NCBI GenBank assembly: GCA_002306005.1
Contig: DBRO01000072.1
Coordinates: 9,657 to 16,322 of the forward strand
DNA: 6,666 bases
DNA from: Ruminococcus sp. UBA1366
Lineage (GTDB): Bacteria > Bacillota > Clostridia > Oscillospirales > Ruminococcaceae
Direction: 5' to 3'
Below, piece after piece: positions 1 to 5,895 of the stretch. The position numbers and the translations under genes were made by a program. Under the pieces are notes generated by a model that saw nothing but the letters and a program-made list of their open reading frames with translations, did no database searches and was not told where the DNA came from. Numbering within the stretch: position 1 is the stretch's first letter; every line of letters begins with the position of its first letter.

Positions 1-1908
1 GGACATAAAAATATTTTGATACTGCTTTTTACACAGTTTTTATTGCTGCTGCCGATTATGGCAGTCAACCGCAAATACTATACTAAGGGCTTTAAAACGC
101 TCCTACACCGTTCGCCCAATATGGATACGCTGATTGCGGTGGGTTCCGGCGCGGCAGTGGTGTTTGGCATTTTTATAATCTATAAAATTGCGTACCAGAC
201 TGGTCATGGCACCGGCATGGCGGGCGAACACCCCGATGTGTATTTTGAATCCGCGGGAACCATTCTAACACTGATTACACTTGGCAAATATCTGGAGGCG
301 CGTTCGAAGGGGAAAACCTCCGAGGCGATTGCAAAGCTAGTGCGCCTTGCGCCGGATACGGCAAACATTTTGCGCGGTGGAAAGGAAAACATGGTCGCTG
401 TGCGCGATGTGCAGGTGGGCGACATTGTGGTGATTCGCCCGGGGGAAAGCATCCCTGTGGATGGCGTTGTAACGCAAGGCAGTTCCGCTGTGGACGAATC
501 CGCGCTGACGGGGGAGAGTATGCCGGTGGAAAAATCCGAGGGCGACAGCGTAATGGCGGCATCGGTGAACAAAACCGGTGCGTTCCAGTTCCGCGCTACC
601 CGTGTGGGTGAGGACACCGCACTTTCTAAAATCATTTCATTGGTGGAAGAAGCCGCAGCTTCTAAAGCGCCGATTTCGCGGCTTGCGGATAAAATCAGCG
701 GCATTTTTGTGCCGGTCGTTATGGGCATTGCCGTGTTGACGGCAATCATATGGGCGCTTGCCGGTCAGCCGATGGAAGCTGTTGTGACGGCGGGGATTTC
801 CGTACTGGTGATTTCCTGTCCTTGCGCGTTGGGACTTGCCACGCCCGTTGCGGTGATGGCGGCGGCAGGCAGGGGCGCATCCGAGGGCATTTTAATTAAG
901 TCCGGTGAGGCTTTAGAAACCGCACACAAAGCGCAGGTCGTAGTACTGGATAAAACAGGAACTGTCACGGAGGGCAAACCCGCTGTGACGGAGATCCTCC
1001 CCACAGCGGGCGTTGCGGAAATAGAACTTCTGCAAGCTGCGGCGATGGCGGAAAAGCTTTCCGAACACCCGCTTGCCGAGGCAGTGCTGGCTTGCGCGGC
1101 GCAGGCGGGTGTGGAAGCCCAACAGCCGGATTTATTCCGCGCTGTGTCAGGCAGGGGTGTTTCAGCACAGCTTGGGGAAACCCGTGTTCTGGCGGGAAAT
1201 CTTGCGTTCATGCAGGAAAATGCCGTAGATTTTGGCGAACTGACTGCACGCGCCGAGGAACTTTCGCAGGAGGGCAAAACCGCACTGTATTTTGCGCAAA
1301 GCAAGGCAGGCGGCGAGGCGAAGGCACTGGGGATTCTAGCGGCGGCAGACAGAATCAAAGCCGGCTCCAAAGAGGCGGTTCGCCGCTTGCAGGAAATGGG
1401 ACTGGAACTGGTTTTATTAACGGGCGACAGCACCAAAACGGCAGAAGCTGTTGGCAAAGAGCTGGGTATTTCCCGCGTGCGGGCGGAAGTTTTACCGCAG
1501 GATAAGGAACAGGAAGTCCGCGCCTTGCAGGACAGCGGCAAGCGTGTGATTATGGTCGGGGACGGCATTAACGATGCGCCCGCGCTGGTGCGTGCGGATG
1601 TTGGTATTGCAATTGGCGCAGGCACGGATGTTGCGGTGGAATCCGCAGATATTGTGCTGATGAAAAGCGATTTAAACGATGTTGCCGGTGCGATTTCGCT
1701 GAGCCGTGCAACGATACGCAACATCAAGCAGAACCTGTTTTGGGCATTTTTCTATAACGTGATTGGCATTCCCATTGCGGCAGGGGTGTTCTATCCCGCA
1801 TTTGGGCTGAAATTGAGTCCGATGATTGCGGCGGTGGCAATGAGCTTCAGCTCGGTGTTTGTTGTGACAAACGCGCTTCGCCTGCGGAGTAAAAAACTGA
1901 CCGGCTAA
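1..1908 (+). CDS. copA: Cu(I)-exporting P1B-type ATPase CopA, 5' partial
   Basis: This is an inner-membrane pump that uses ATP to export Cu(I) from the cytoplasm. The frame is open to the left edge, so the true start, the N-terminal metal-binding domain(s) and the first membrane helices are missing; 635 codons remain. A TTG at base 16 is not the start. Counting from base 1: actuator-domain TGES at 170-173, CPC metal site in a membrane helix at 273-275 (bases 817-825), phosphorylation motif DKTGT at 317-321 (base 949), the P1B HP motif at 356-357, and hinge GDGIND at 520-525. In the last two helices, YN at 585-586 and M614 with S618 complete the Cu(I)-type transport signature, which favours Cu(I) over Zn/Cd/Pb. 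The loop after the first complete helix has H69, M73 and H77 before HPDVYFES. copZ and csoR follow on the same strand, so copper-dependent derepression is expected. Family and ion assignment are secure. Confidence 0.97.
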   Translation, partial: GHKNILILLFTQFLLLLPIMAVNRKYYTKGFKTLLHRSPNMDTLIAVGSGAAVVFGIFIIYKIAYQTGHGTGMAGEHPDVYFESAGTILTLITLGKYLEARSKGKTSEAIAKLVRLAPDTANILRGGKENMVAVRDVQVGDIVVIRPGESIPVDGVVTQGSSAVDESALTGESMPVEKSEGDSVMAASVNKTGAFQFRATRVGEDTALSKIISLVEEAAASKAPISRLADKISGIFVPVVMGIAVLTAIIWALAGQPMEAVVTAGISVLVISCPCALGLATPVAVMAAAGRGASEGILIKSGEALETAHKAQVVVLDKTGTVTEGKPAVTEILPTAGVAEIELLQAAAMAEKLSEHPLAEAVLACAAQAGVEAQQPDLFRAVSGRGVSAQLGETRVLAGNLAFMQENAVDFGELTARAEELSQEGKTALYFAQSKAGGEAKALGILAAADRIKAGSKEAVRRLQEMGLELVLLTGDSTKTAEAVGKELGISRVRAEVLPQDKEQEVRALQDSGKRVIMVGDGINDAPALVRADVGIAIGAGTDVAVESADIVLMKSDLNDVAGAISLSRATIRNIKQNLFWAFFYNVIGIPIAAGVFYPAFGLKLSPMIAAVAMSFSSVFVVTNALRLRSKKLTG

Positions 1909-1916
1909 GTGCCGGT
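1900..1916 (+). other. GC-rich hairpin spanning the copA stop codon
   Basis: ACCGGC at 1900-1905 pairs with GCCGGT at 1911-1916 around a five-base loop that contains the copA TAA stop. No T-run follows, so it does not look like an intrinsic terminator. It could protect or mark a processing point in the copA-copZ mRNA and so set the ratio of the two proteins; that role is inference. Confidence 0.5.
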
Positions 1917-1926
1917 TCATGATAAC

Positions 1927-1934
1927 AGAAAGGA
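1927..1934 (+). promoter_or_regulatory. Ribosome binding site of copZ
   Basis: AGAAAGGA lies nine bases before the copZ ATG. The same octamer precedes prs and a near copy (GGAAAGGA) precedes potD. It supports the chosen copZ start and suggests copZ is translated independently and strongly, in contrast to csoR. Confidence 0.75.
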
Positions 1935-1943
1935 TGGATTGGT

Positions 1944-2168
1944 ATGAAAAAAATCATTGAAGTTGAGGGTATGCACTGCGATCACTGCAAGGCAAAGGTG
2001 GAAACAGCGCTGAATGCGCTGGACGGCGTAAGCGCGAAGGTGGATTTAAAGAAAAAACGCGCCGTTGCGGAAATTAAAAGCGATGTGACGGATGAGGCAT
2101 TAAAACAAGCGGTAACGGACGCGGGATTTACGCCCGGTGCGGTGACGGAAAAGAAGGGACTGTTTTAA
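1944..2168 (+). CDS. copZ: Copper chaperone CopZ, heavy-metal-associated domain
   Basis: This 74-residue soluble cytoplasmic protein is a single heavy-metal-associated (HMA) domain. The Cu(I) site is G-M-H-C-D-H-C at residues 9-15, with C12 and C15 as the thiolate ligands; the CxHC form is like that of Firmicutes CopZ. The rest matches the beta-alpha-beta-beta-alpha-beta fold, with a hydrophobic residue (F62) in the loop near the site where many bacterial copper chaperones carry Tyr. In the family, CopZ binds Cu(I), delivers it to the CopA pump and can pass it to the repressor. It starts 35 bases after copA, with a good ribosome binding site, and ends five bases before csoR, so one transcript is likely. 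The C-terminal tail (residues 68-74) is short and Lys-rich. Other small HMA proteins carry Hg or Zn, but the neighbours make copper by far the best assignment. Confidence 0.93.
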   Translation: MKKIIEVEGMHCDHCKAKVETALNALDGVSAKVDLKKKRAVAEIKSDVTDEALKQAVTDAGFTPGAVTEKKGLF

Positions 2169-2173
2169 GGCGC

Positions 2174-2437
2174 ATGAAAGCGGACAGGGAGAAAATTACC
2201 CGTATGCTGAAAACCGCCCGAGGGCAGGTGGACGGACTGCTCCGCATGGTGGAGGAGGACCGATACTGCATTGATATTTCCAATCAAGTGATGGCAGTGC
2301 AGGCTATTCTGCGCTCGGTGAACCGGCAGATTCTGCACGCGCATTTGGAATGCTGTGTGACGGATTCCATGGGGACAGCGGACGAAAAGCAGAAGATTGA
2401 CGAGATTATTAAAATTATTGACAAGCTTTCGGAATAG
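2174..2437 (+). CDS. csoR: Copper-sensing transcriptional repressor, CsoR family
   Basis: This 87-residue all-helical repressor belongs to the CsoR/RcnR (DUF156) family. Such proteins bind operator DNA in the apo form and release it on binding Cu(I). The full copper ligand set is present: C32, H57 and C61, with the same spacing (25 and 4) as Cys36-His61-Cys65 of Mycobacterium tuberculosis CsoR. The second-shell residues Tyr35 and Glu81 there have counterparts in Y31 and E77. The family core is seen as RGQVDG at 16-21 and HAHLECC at 55-61; C60 is an extra Cys beside the ligand. The start at 2174 gives the usual N-terminal length, but only AAGG three bases upstream or a more distant purine run can serve as ribosome binding site, so translation is probably coupled to copZ five bases upstream. 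Being inside the copper operon implies autoregulation from a promoter outside the window. The ligand pattern argues against Ni (RcnR), sulfide (CstR) or formaldehyde (FrmR) sensing. Confidence 0.94.
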   Translation: MKADREKITRMLKTARGQVDGLLRMVEEDRYCIDISNQVMAVQAILRSVNRQILHAHLECCVTDSMGTADEKQKIDEIIKIIDKLSE

Positions 2438-2443
2438 AATTTG

Positions 2444-2489
2444 CACAAAAATCCCGCCCCGATTTTTGAACCGAGGCGGGATCTTTGTG
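2444..2489. terminator. Bidirectional intrinsic terminator between csoR and prs
   Basis: A long inverted repeat fills the gap between the convergent csoR and prs stops. Core arms ATCCCGCC (2451-2458) and GGCGGGAT (2475-2482) pair perfectly; one mismatch inward, CG/CG adds two more pairs. Outside one further mismatch, CACAAA (2444-2449) pairs with TTTGTG (2484-2489). Read on the minus strand, TTTTGTG follows the core stem, and on the plus strand CTTTGTGTGTTTT follows, so it can stop both transcripts, with the better T-tract in the prs direction. The hairpin begins seven bases after the csoR stop and ends four bases from the end of prs. Confidence 0.85.
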
Positions 2490-2493
2490 TGTT

Positions 2494-3642
2494 TTACTTG
2501 ACGGTGTGTCCGTGCTTTTCCAGCAGGGCTTTAATTTTTTGGTGGGGATCCAAAATGGAGGCAATGGATAAATCGTGATTGAGCGAAGCGATAAAATAGG
2601 CAATATACTTCGCGCAGTCCACTTCGTAGAACCAGCTCCGGCTGAGCAGTTCCGGCGTGCGGTAAGTGAGGTTTGTGCCGAACACGCCATCGATAATGCC
2701 GTCCTTATGTGCCTTGTCGAAAATCTCCAGCCCATTGGTGAAGATTGCATAGGTTGCGTAGGCGAAAATTCTTTTTGCCTTGCGCTTTTTCAGTTCCACG
2801 GCAATATCCAGCACGGAATCCCCCGAGGAAATAATATCATCGGCAATGAAAACATCCCGTCCGGCAACATCGTTGCCTAAGTATTCGTGCGCGACAATGG
2901 GGTTTCTGCCGTTCACCATGACGGAATAATCCCGCCGCTTGTAGAACATACCCAAATCCACGCCCAGCACGGAGGCATAATACATATTGCGGTTAATCGC
3001 GCCCTCATCGGGAGAAACCACCATGAAATGATCCTTATCCAGTTCGATATCCTGCACGTTGCGGAAGATAGATTTCAGCACCTGATAAGACGGCATAATG
3101 TTATCAAATCCCATCAGCGGAACGGCATTCTGTACGCGGGGGTCGTGCGCGTCAAACGTCACGATATTGGAAACGCCCATCGCCTGCAATTCCTGCAAGG
3201 AAACCGCGCAGTCCAGAGATTCGCGGTAAATGCGCCGGTGTTGGCGGCCGCCGTACAAAATCGGCATAATAATGTTTATGCGGTGTGCTTTTCCCCCTGC
3301 GGATTGAATCACACGCTTTAAATCCTGATAGTGGTCGTCCGGCGACATGGCATTTTCTTTTCCAAACATTTTGTAGGTGCAGTTGTAATTACCCACATCC
3401 ACAAGGATAAACAAGTCGTTGCCACGCACGGTTTTTTTAATGTAGCCCTTTCCGTCGCCAGAGGCAAACCGCGGGCATTCGGATTCAATCAGATAGGTTT
3501 CATCGCTCAGCCCGCTTTGTTTTGCCCATGTTACCAGATAGCTGTTAATTTTTTCGCCCAGTTCCTTTGCGCCCTCCATGGCGATAAAGCCAAGGGGTGC
3601 TACCTTCGTCTGCGGGTCAAAGAGTAGCTTGTTCTTGTCCAT
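2494..3642 (-). CDS. prs: Ribose-phosphate pyrophosphokinase (PRPP synthetase), long divergent form
   Basis: This cytoplasmic enzyme makes phosphoribosyl pyrophosphate from ribose 5-phosphate and ATP, the precursor of purines, pyrimidines, His, Trp and NAD. Its 382 residues exceed the usual 310-320. Family landmarks appear in order: RFASGDG with TVRGNDLFI (58-79), RQHRR (133-137, at the position of RQDRK in standard enzymes), FDAHDPRVQN (163-172, replacing DLHxxQIQGFF), VVSPDEGAINR (208-218), the catalytic-loop KRR (235-237), the PRPP-binding loop ADDIISSGDS (267-276) and FAYATYAIFTNG (293-304). The extra length is spread over the N-terminus, a segment near 85-105, the catalytic loop and about 15-20 residues at the C-terminus. 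The ATG at 3642 has AGAAAGGA eleven bases upstream. It lies 115 bases after potD on the same strand and ends at the shared terminator. Catalytic identity is well supported; allosteric behaviour cannot be read from sequence and may differ. An independent promoter in the leader is possible, but none is clear. Confidence 0.93.
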   Translation of the reverse strand: MDKNKLLFDPQTKVAPLGFIAMEGAKELGEKINSYLVTWAKQSGLSDETYLIESECPRFASGDGKGYIKKTVRGNDLFILVDVGNYNCTYKMFGKENAMSPDDHYQDLKRVIQSAGGKAHRINIIMPILYGGRQHRRIYRESLDCAVSLQELQAMGVSNIVTFDAHDPRVQNAVPLMGFDNIMPSYQVLKSIFRNVQDIELDKDHFMVVSPDEGAINRNMYYASVLGVDLGMFYKRRDYSVMVNGRNPIVAHEYLGNDVAGRDVFIADDIISSGDSVLDIAVELKKRKAKRIFAYATYAIFTNGLEIFDKAHKDGIIDGVFGTNLTYRTPELLSRSWFYEVDCAKYIAYFIASLNHDLSIASILDPHQKIKALLEKHGHTVK

Positions 3643-3654
3643 AATGGTACCATT
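3643..3654 (-). repeat. Perfect 12-base palindrome next to the prs start codon
   Basis: AATGGTACCATT is self-complementary over all twelve bases and fills the space between the prs ribosome binding site (AGAAAGGA, 3654-3661) and its ATG (3642-3640). It could act as a protein-binding dyad or as a small mRNA hairpin affecting initiation. Chance is not excluded. Confidence 0.4.
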
Positions 3655-3661
3655 CCTTTCT

Positions 3662-3675
3662 GAGGGGTGCCCCTC
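3662..3675 (-). repeat. Inverted repeat GAGGGG/CCCCTC in the prs leader
   Basis: GAGGGG (3662-3667) and CCCCTC (3670-3675) are perfect six-base arms around two bases. In the prs mRNA it sits immediately upstream of the ribosome binding site. It is too tight for a normal RNA hairpin unless the inner pairs open, so a DNA operator dyad is as plausible as an RNA element. No known binding protein can be assigned. Confidence 0.45.
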
Positions 3676-3677
3676 TG

Positions 3678-3695
3678 CCGGAAAATTCTTTCCGG
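3678..3695 (-). repeat. Hairpin CCGGAAA/TTTCCGG in the prs leader
   Basis: CCGGAAA (3678-3684) pairs with TTTCCGG (3689-3695) around a four-base loop, a stable seven-pair stem. No T-run follows in either direction, so it is not an intrinsic terminator. It could protect the 5' end of a processed prs mRNA or take part in leader control. Confidence 0.5.
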
Positions 3696-3720
3696 ATTGT
3701 GTTGATAAAGAATTGACAAA

Positions 3721-3734
3721 CGGCGTTGCCGCCG
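3721..3734 (-). terminator. Possible weak terminator or attenuator after potD
   Basis: On the minus strand CGGCG-GCAA-CGCCG forms a five-pair GC stem with a four-base loop, followed by TTTGTCAATTCTTT. It begins 23 bases after the potD stop. The short stem and interrupted T-tract suggest partial termination at best, which would lower prs expression relative to the transporter genes if they share a transcript. Confidence 0.35.
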
Positions 3735-3757
3735 AGGATTACGGAGCAAATTGCGAA

Positions 3758-5032
3758 TCAGAAGATGTCCTGCTTTTTTTTGCGGGCGCGGCGTACGTTG
3801 ATGATTACCGTTGCCACTACCGCAAGCACTAAGAATATCGGTACAAACCAAGAGGTGCGGGATTTTTCGGTTTTTACGTCAATCCACAAATCCTGCAAAA
3901 GCTGGTTGGAATCCTCTGATAAATTTAAGAAAACCTCTGTTTTTTTGGTTAAATACGCATTATCCGGAGAGCGCAGGGGATTGGACTTTTCTTCATCGCT
4001 CATAAGCGCATAAGCGCCGGTGTGCGGCGTGGAATACCCCACGTATTCGGTGTTTGCGTAGGCAATTTCAGTTTCGTTTAAGAAATTAATATACATTTCC
4101 GCGGCTTCTTTGTGCGCGGCGTTCACGGGAATGCAAGCTGCATCCACAAAGCGGTTGGTGCCTTCCTCCGGAATGCAGTAGGATAAATCCGGATTGTCGT
4201 CCATCATGGTAATGATGTCGCCGGCATAGTAGGGTGCAATTGCCGCGGAACCGCTGCCCATTTTGTCAAAAATTTCGTCCATGACATACGCTTGAACCAG
4301 TTTTTTCTGTTCTTTCAGGAGTTCCGTCGCCTGCCGCAGTTCGGATTCATCCTCGGTGTTCAGGGAATATCCCAGATATTTCAGCGCAATGCCAAAGGCA
4401 TCCCGCGGGTTATTAAACATCAAAATATGGTGCGCGTATTCTTCGTTCCACAAATCAGACCAGCCGGTGACTTCGCCGTCAATCAGCTTGGTATTGTAAA
4501 CAATGCACACCATGCCCCACAGGTAGGGAACGGAGTATTCGTTCTGCGGGTCATATTCAAGATTTTGATAAGCGTCATCAATATAGCTGTAATTTGGAAT
4601 ATTCGTAAAATCCAGCTTTTGCACTAAGCCCTCATCAATCATGCGGGCAATCATATAATCGGACGGAATAATAATATCGTAATCCGCACCGCTGCTTTTA
4701 ATTTTCGCGTACAGTTCCTCGTTGGAAGCATAGGTTTTGTAATTGACTTTTATTCCCGTCAGTTCTTCAAACGCATCGTTGACATCCAGTGTTTCATCGT
4801 CCTCGACCGCCATATATTCGCCCCAGTTTGCCACGTTAAGCGTGATATCCGCATCTTGGAACCGCGTGTAATCATAGTCCGAAAGCATATCCGGATTGAG
4901 TGCCGTGCCAAGTTCATAGCCGTCCGCGCCCTGCTCACCCACTTGTGATTCTTCCTCGCCGGAGGACGAACAGGAGCCTAACAGCAGCGCCGCCGCCATG
5001 GTCAGGAATATTCCGCGTTTGAATTTCTGCAT
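3758..5032 (-). CDS. potD: Spermidine/putrescine ABC transporter substrate-binding lipoprotein PotD, with C-terminal membrane segment
   Basis: This extracytoplasmic protein captures polyamine for the PotB-PotC permease. Residues are counted from the ATG at 5032: basic MQKFKR, hydrophobic stretch and lipobox LGSC with C21 as the lipid-modified residue. An acidic Ser/Glu/Gly linker follows, then the binding domain, with NWGEY at 69-73 and GIKVNYKTYASNEELYAK at about 93-110, both like E. coli PotD. By alignment from memory, D297 matches a polyamine-binding Asp, while the acidic pair in PotD loop DDARE is here NNPRD (N208, D211), so ligand preference may differ. At 424 residues it is longer than E. 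coli PotD (348). The surplus includes a predicted helix WFVPIFLVLAVVATVIIN at 395-412 followed by RRARKKK, a second membrane anchor not expected in this family. An ATG at 5056 overlaps the potC stop as TAATG, but the later ATG has the strong ribosome binding site and a normal signal peptide. Confidence 0.92.
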   Translation of the reverse strand: MQKFKRGIFLTMAAALLLGSCSSSGEEESQVGEQGADGYELGTALNPDMLSDYDYTRFQDADITLNVANWGEYMAVEDDETLDVNDAFEELTGIKVNYKTYASNEELYAKIKSSGADYDIIIPSDYMIARMIDEGLVQKLDFTNIPNYSYIDDAYQNLEYDPQNEYSVPYLWGMVCIVYNTKLIDGEVTGWSDLWNEEYAHHILMFNNPRDAFGIALKYLGYSLNTEDESELRQATELLKEQKKLVQAYVMDEIFDKMGSGSAAIAPYYAGDIITMMDDNPDLSYCIPEEGTNRFVDAACIPVNAAHKEAAEMYINFLNETEIAYANTEYVGYSTPHTGAYALMSDEEKSNPLRSPDNAYLTKKTEVFLNLSEDSNQLLQDLWIDVKTEKSRTSWFVPIFLVLAVVATVIINVRRARKKKQDIF

Positions 5033-5040
5033 ACCCGTGT

Positions 5041-5048
5041 TCCTTTCC
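5041..5048 (-). promoter_or_regulatory. Ribosome binding site that decides the potD start
   Basis: On the minus strand GGAAAGGA ends eight bases before the ATG at 5032. The in-frame ATG at 5056, eight codons earlier, has only a weak GCAGGG upstream and would place charged residues (MLLERNTG) before the signal peptide. The start at 5032 is therefore preferred. Confidence 0.75.
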
Positions 5049-5055
5049 AAGAGCA

Positions 5056-5895
5056 TTACCCTGCGTTGGTTTCGGCAATCAGCCGTGCGGCGGAAATTTC
5101 CTTGCGTTCACGCCGAAGCTTGCGGTTTTCCAGCGCGTTTTTCACAATCAGAATGGCAGCAATCACCACAAAAATAATCGTGGAAAGCGCGTTGATTTCC
5201 GGAGAAACTTTTCTGCGCGTCATGGAATAAATCGTAATCGGCAGGGTTTCCACCTGCGTGCCAGAGGTAAAATAGCTCACGACAAAATCATCAATGGAAT
5301 ACGTCAGCGCCATGAGAAAACCGCTGAATACGCCCGGCATAATTTCTGGAATGACAATTTTAAAGAACGCCTGCCGTTCGTTGCAACCCAAGTCTCGTGC
5401 GGCTTCCACCAAACTGGGATTCATCTGCCGGAGCTTTGGCATAACGCTGTAAATGACATATGCCACGTTAAACGCAATGTGCGCCAAAATCAACGAAACA
5501 AACCCGAACCGGAAGTGAAAGTGATCCACAAAAAAGCTGAACAGCAGCATCAACGAAACACCCGTGATGATTTCCGGATTGATCACCGGAATATAGGTAA
5601 TGTTCATAATTGCCGTGCGTGCGGAGCGCCGCATATTGTGGATGCCAATCGCCGCGGAAGTGCCAAGAATCGTTGCCAGCACGGAAGAAACCAGCGCAAT
5701 TATGACTGTGTTCAGCAGGGAAGTGAGAATCGCATCGTTTTGGAACAGCTTGCGGTACCAATCCAAACTAAACCCTGTGAATACGGCATTGGATTTGGAT
5801 TCATTGAATGAAAACACAATCAGCACCAGAATGGGAATATACATAAACACCAGAAACGCATACAAGAACAGCTTTGCCCACCATTTGTTGGTCAT
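5056..5895 (-). CDS. potC: Spermidine/putrescine ABC transporter permease PotC
   Basis: This is one of two integral membrane subunits forming the polyamine channel, in the binding-protein-dependent permease family. The 279 residues are near the usual length. Six hydrophobic segments are visible at about 8-30, 62-85, 104-122, 132-153, 184-206 and 236-254. The cytoplasmic EAA loop, which docks on the ATPase PotA, starts at EAARDLG (164-170) and runs through IVIPEIMPG (180-188). The N-terminal helix with PILVLIVFSFNES is like PotC proteins, as is SIDDFVVSYFTSG (200-212). The C-terminus is a charged Arg/Lys/Glu tail. The ATG overlaps the potB TGA in ATGA, so translation is coupled, and GGAGGAGG at 5906-5913 lies ten bases upstream. 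The downstream gene is the binding protein. Family is certain; the exact polyamine is not shown by the sequence. Confidence 0.94.
   Translation of the reverse strand: MTNKWWAKLFLYAFLVFMYIPILVLIVFSFNESKSNAVFTGFSLDWYRKLFQNDAILTSLLNTVIIALVSSVLATILGTSAAIGIHNMRRSARTAIMNITYIPVINPEIITGVSLMLLFSFFVDHFHFRFGFVSLILAHIAFNVAYVIYSVMPKLRQMNPSLVEAARDLGCNERQAFFKIVIPEIMPGVFSGFLMALTYSIDDFVVSYFTSGTQVETLPITIYSMTRRKVSPEINALSTIIFVVIAAILIVKNALENRKLRRERKEISAARLIAETNAG

Noticed and set aside
16..18. TTG at base 16 as the copA start.
   Set aside because: The frame is open to the window edge, the residues before it fit the CopA membrane region, and a start here would remove conserved upstream helices and metal-binding domains.
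765..1727. A 320-codon open frame on the minus strand, opposite copA.
   Set aside because: It lies wholly inside the confidently assigned ATPase, its product is a Ser/Ala/Thr/Pro-rich sequence with no recognisable motif, and such antisense frames are a by-product of codon bias in GC-rich genes.
2887..3321. A 144-codon plus-strand open frame opposite prs.
   Set aside because: It is the complement of well-conserved PRPP synthetase coding sequence, has no ribosome binding site of the local type and shows a His/Asn/Ile-rich composition without motifs.
3662..3675. The G/C-tract dyad GAGGGG/CCCCTC, considered as a CsoR operator.
   Set aside because: CsoR sites usually combine G/C tracts with flanking AT-rich repeats upstream of copper genes. 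This one precedes prs, lacks the flanks, and no link to copper is visible.
3713..3742. A perfect plus-strand TTGACA (3713-3718), considered as a promoter -35 box.
   Set aside because: At a 17-base spacing the -10 position reads GGATTA, and no plus-strand gene follows; the region downstream is antisense to potD.
3600..3851. A minus-strand frame running through the potD end and prs leader, ending with an ATG at 3653 (MVPLW...) that overlaps the prs start out of frame.
   Set aside because: The ATG at 3653 directly abuts the ribosome binding site with no proper spacing, and the peptide has no recognisable features. A leader peptide cannot be excluded, but nothing supports one.
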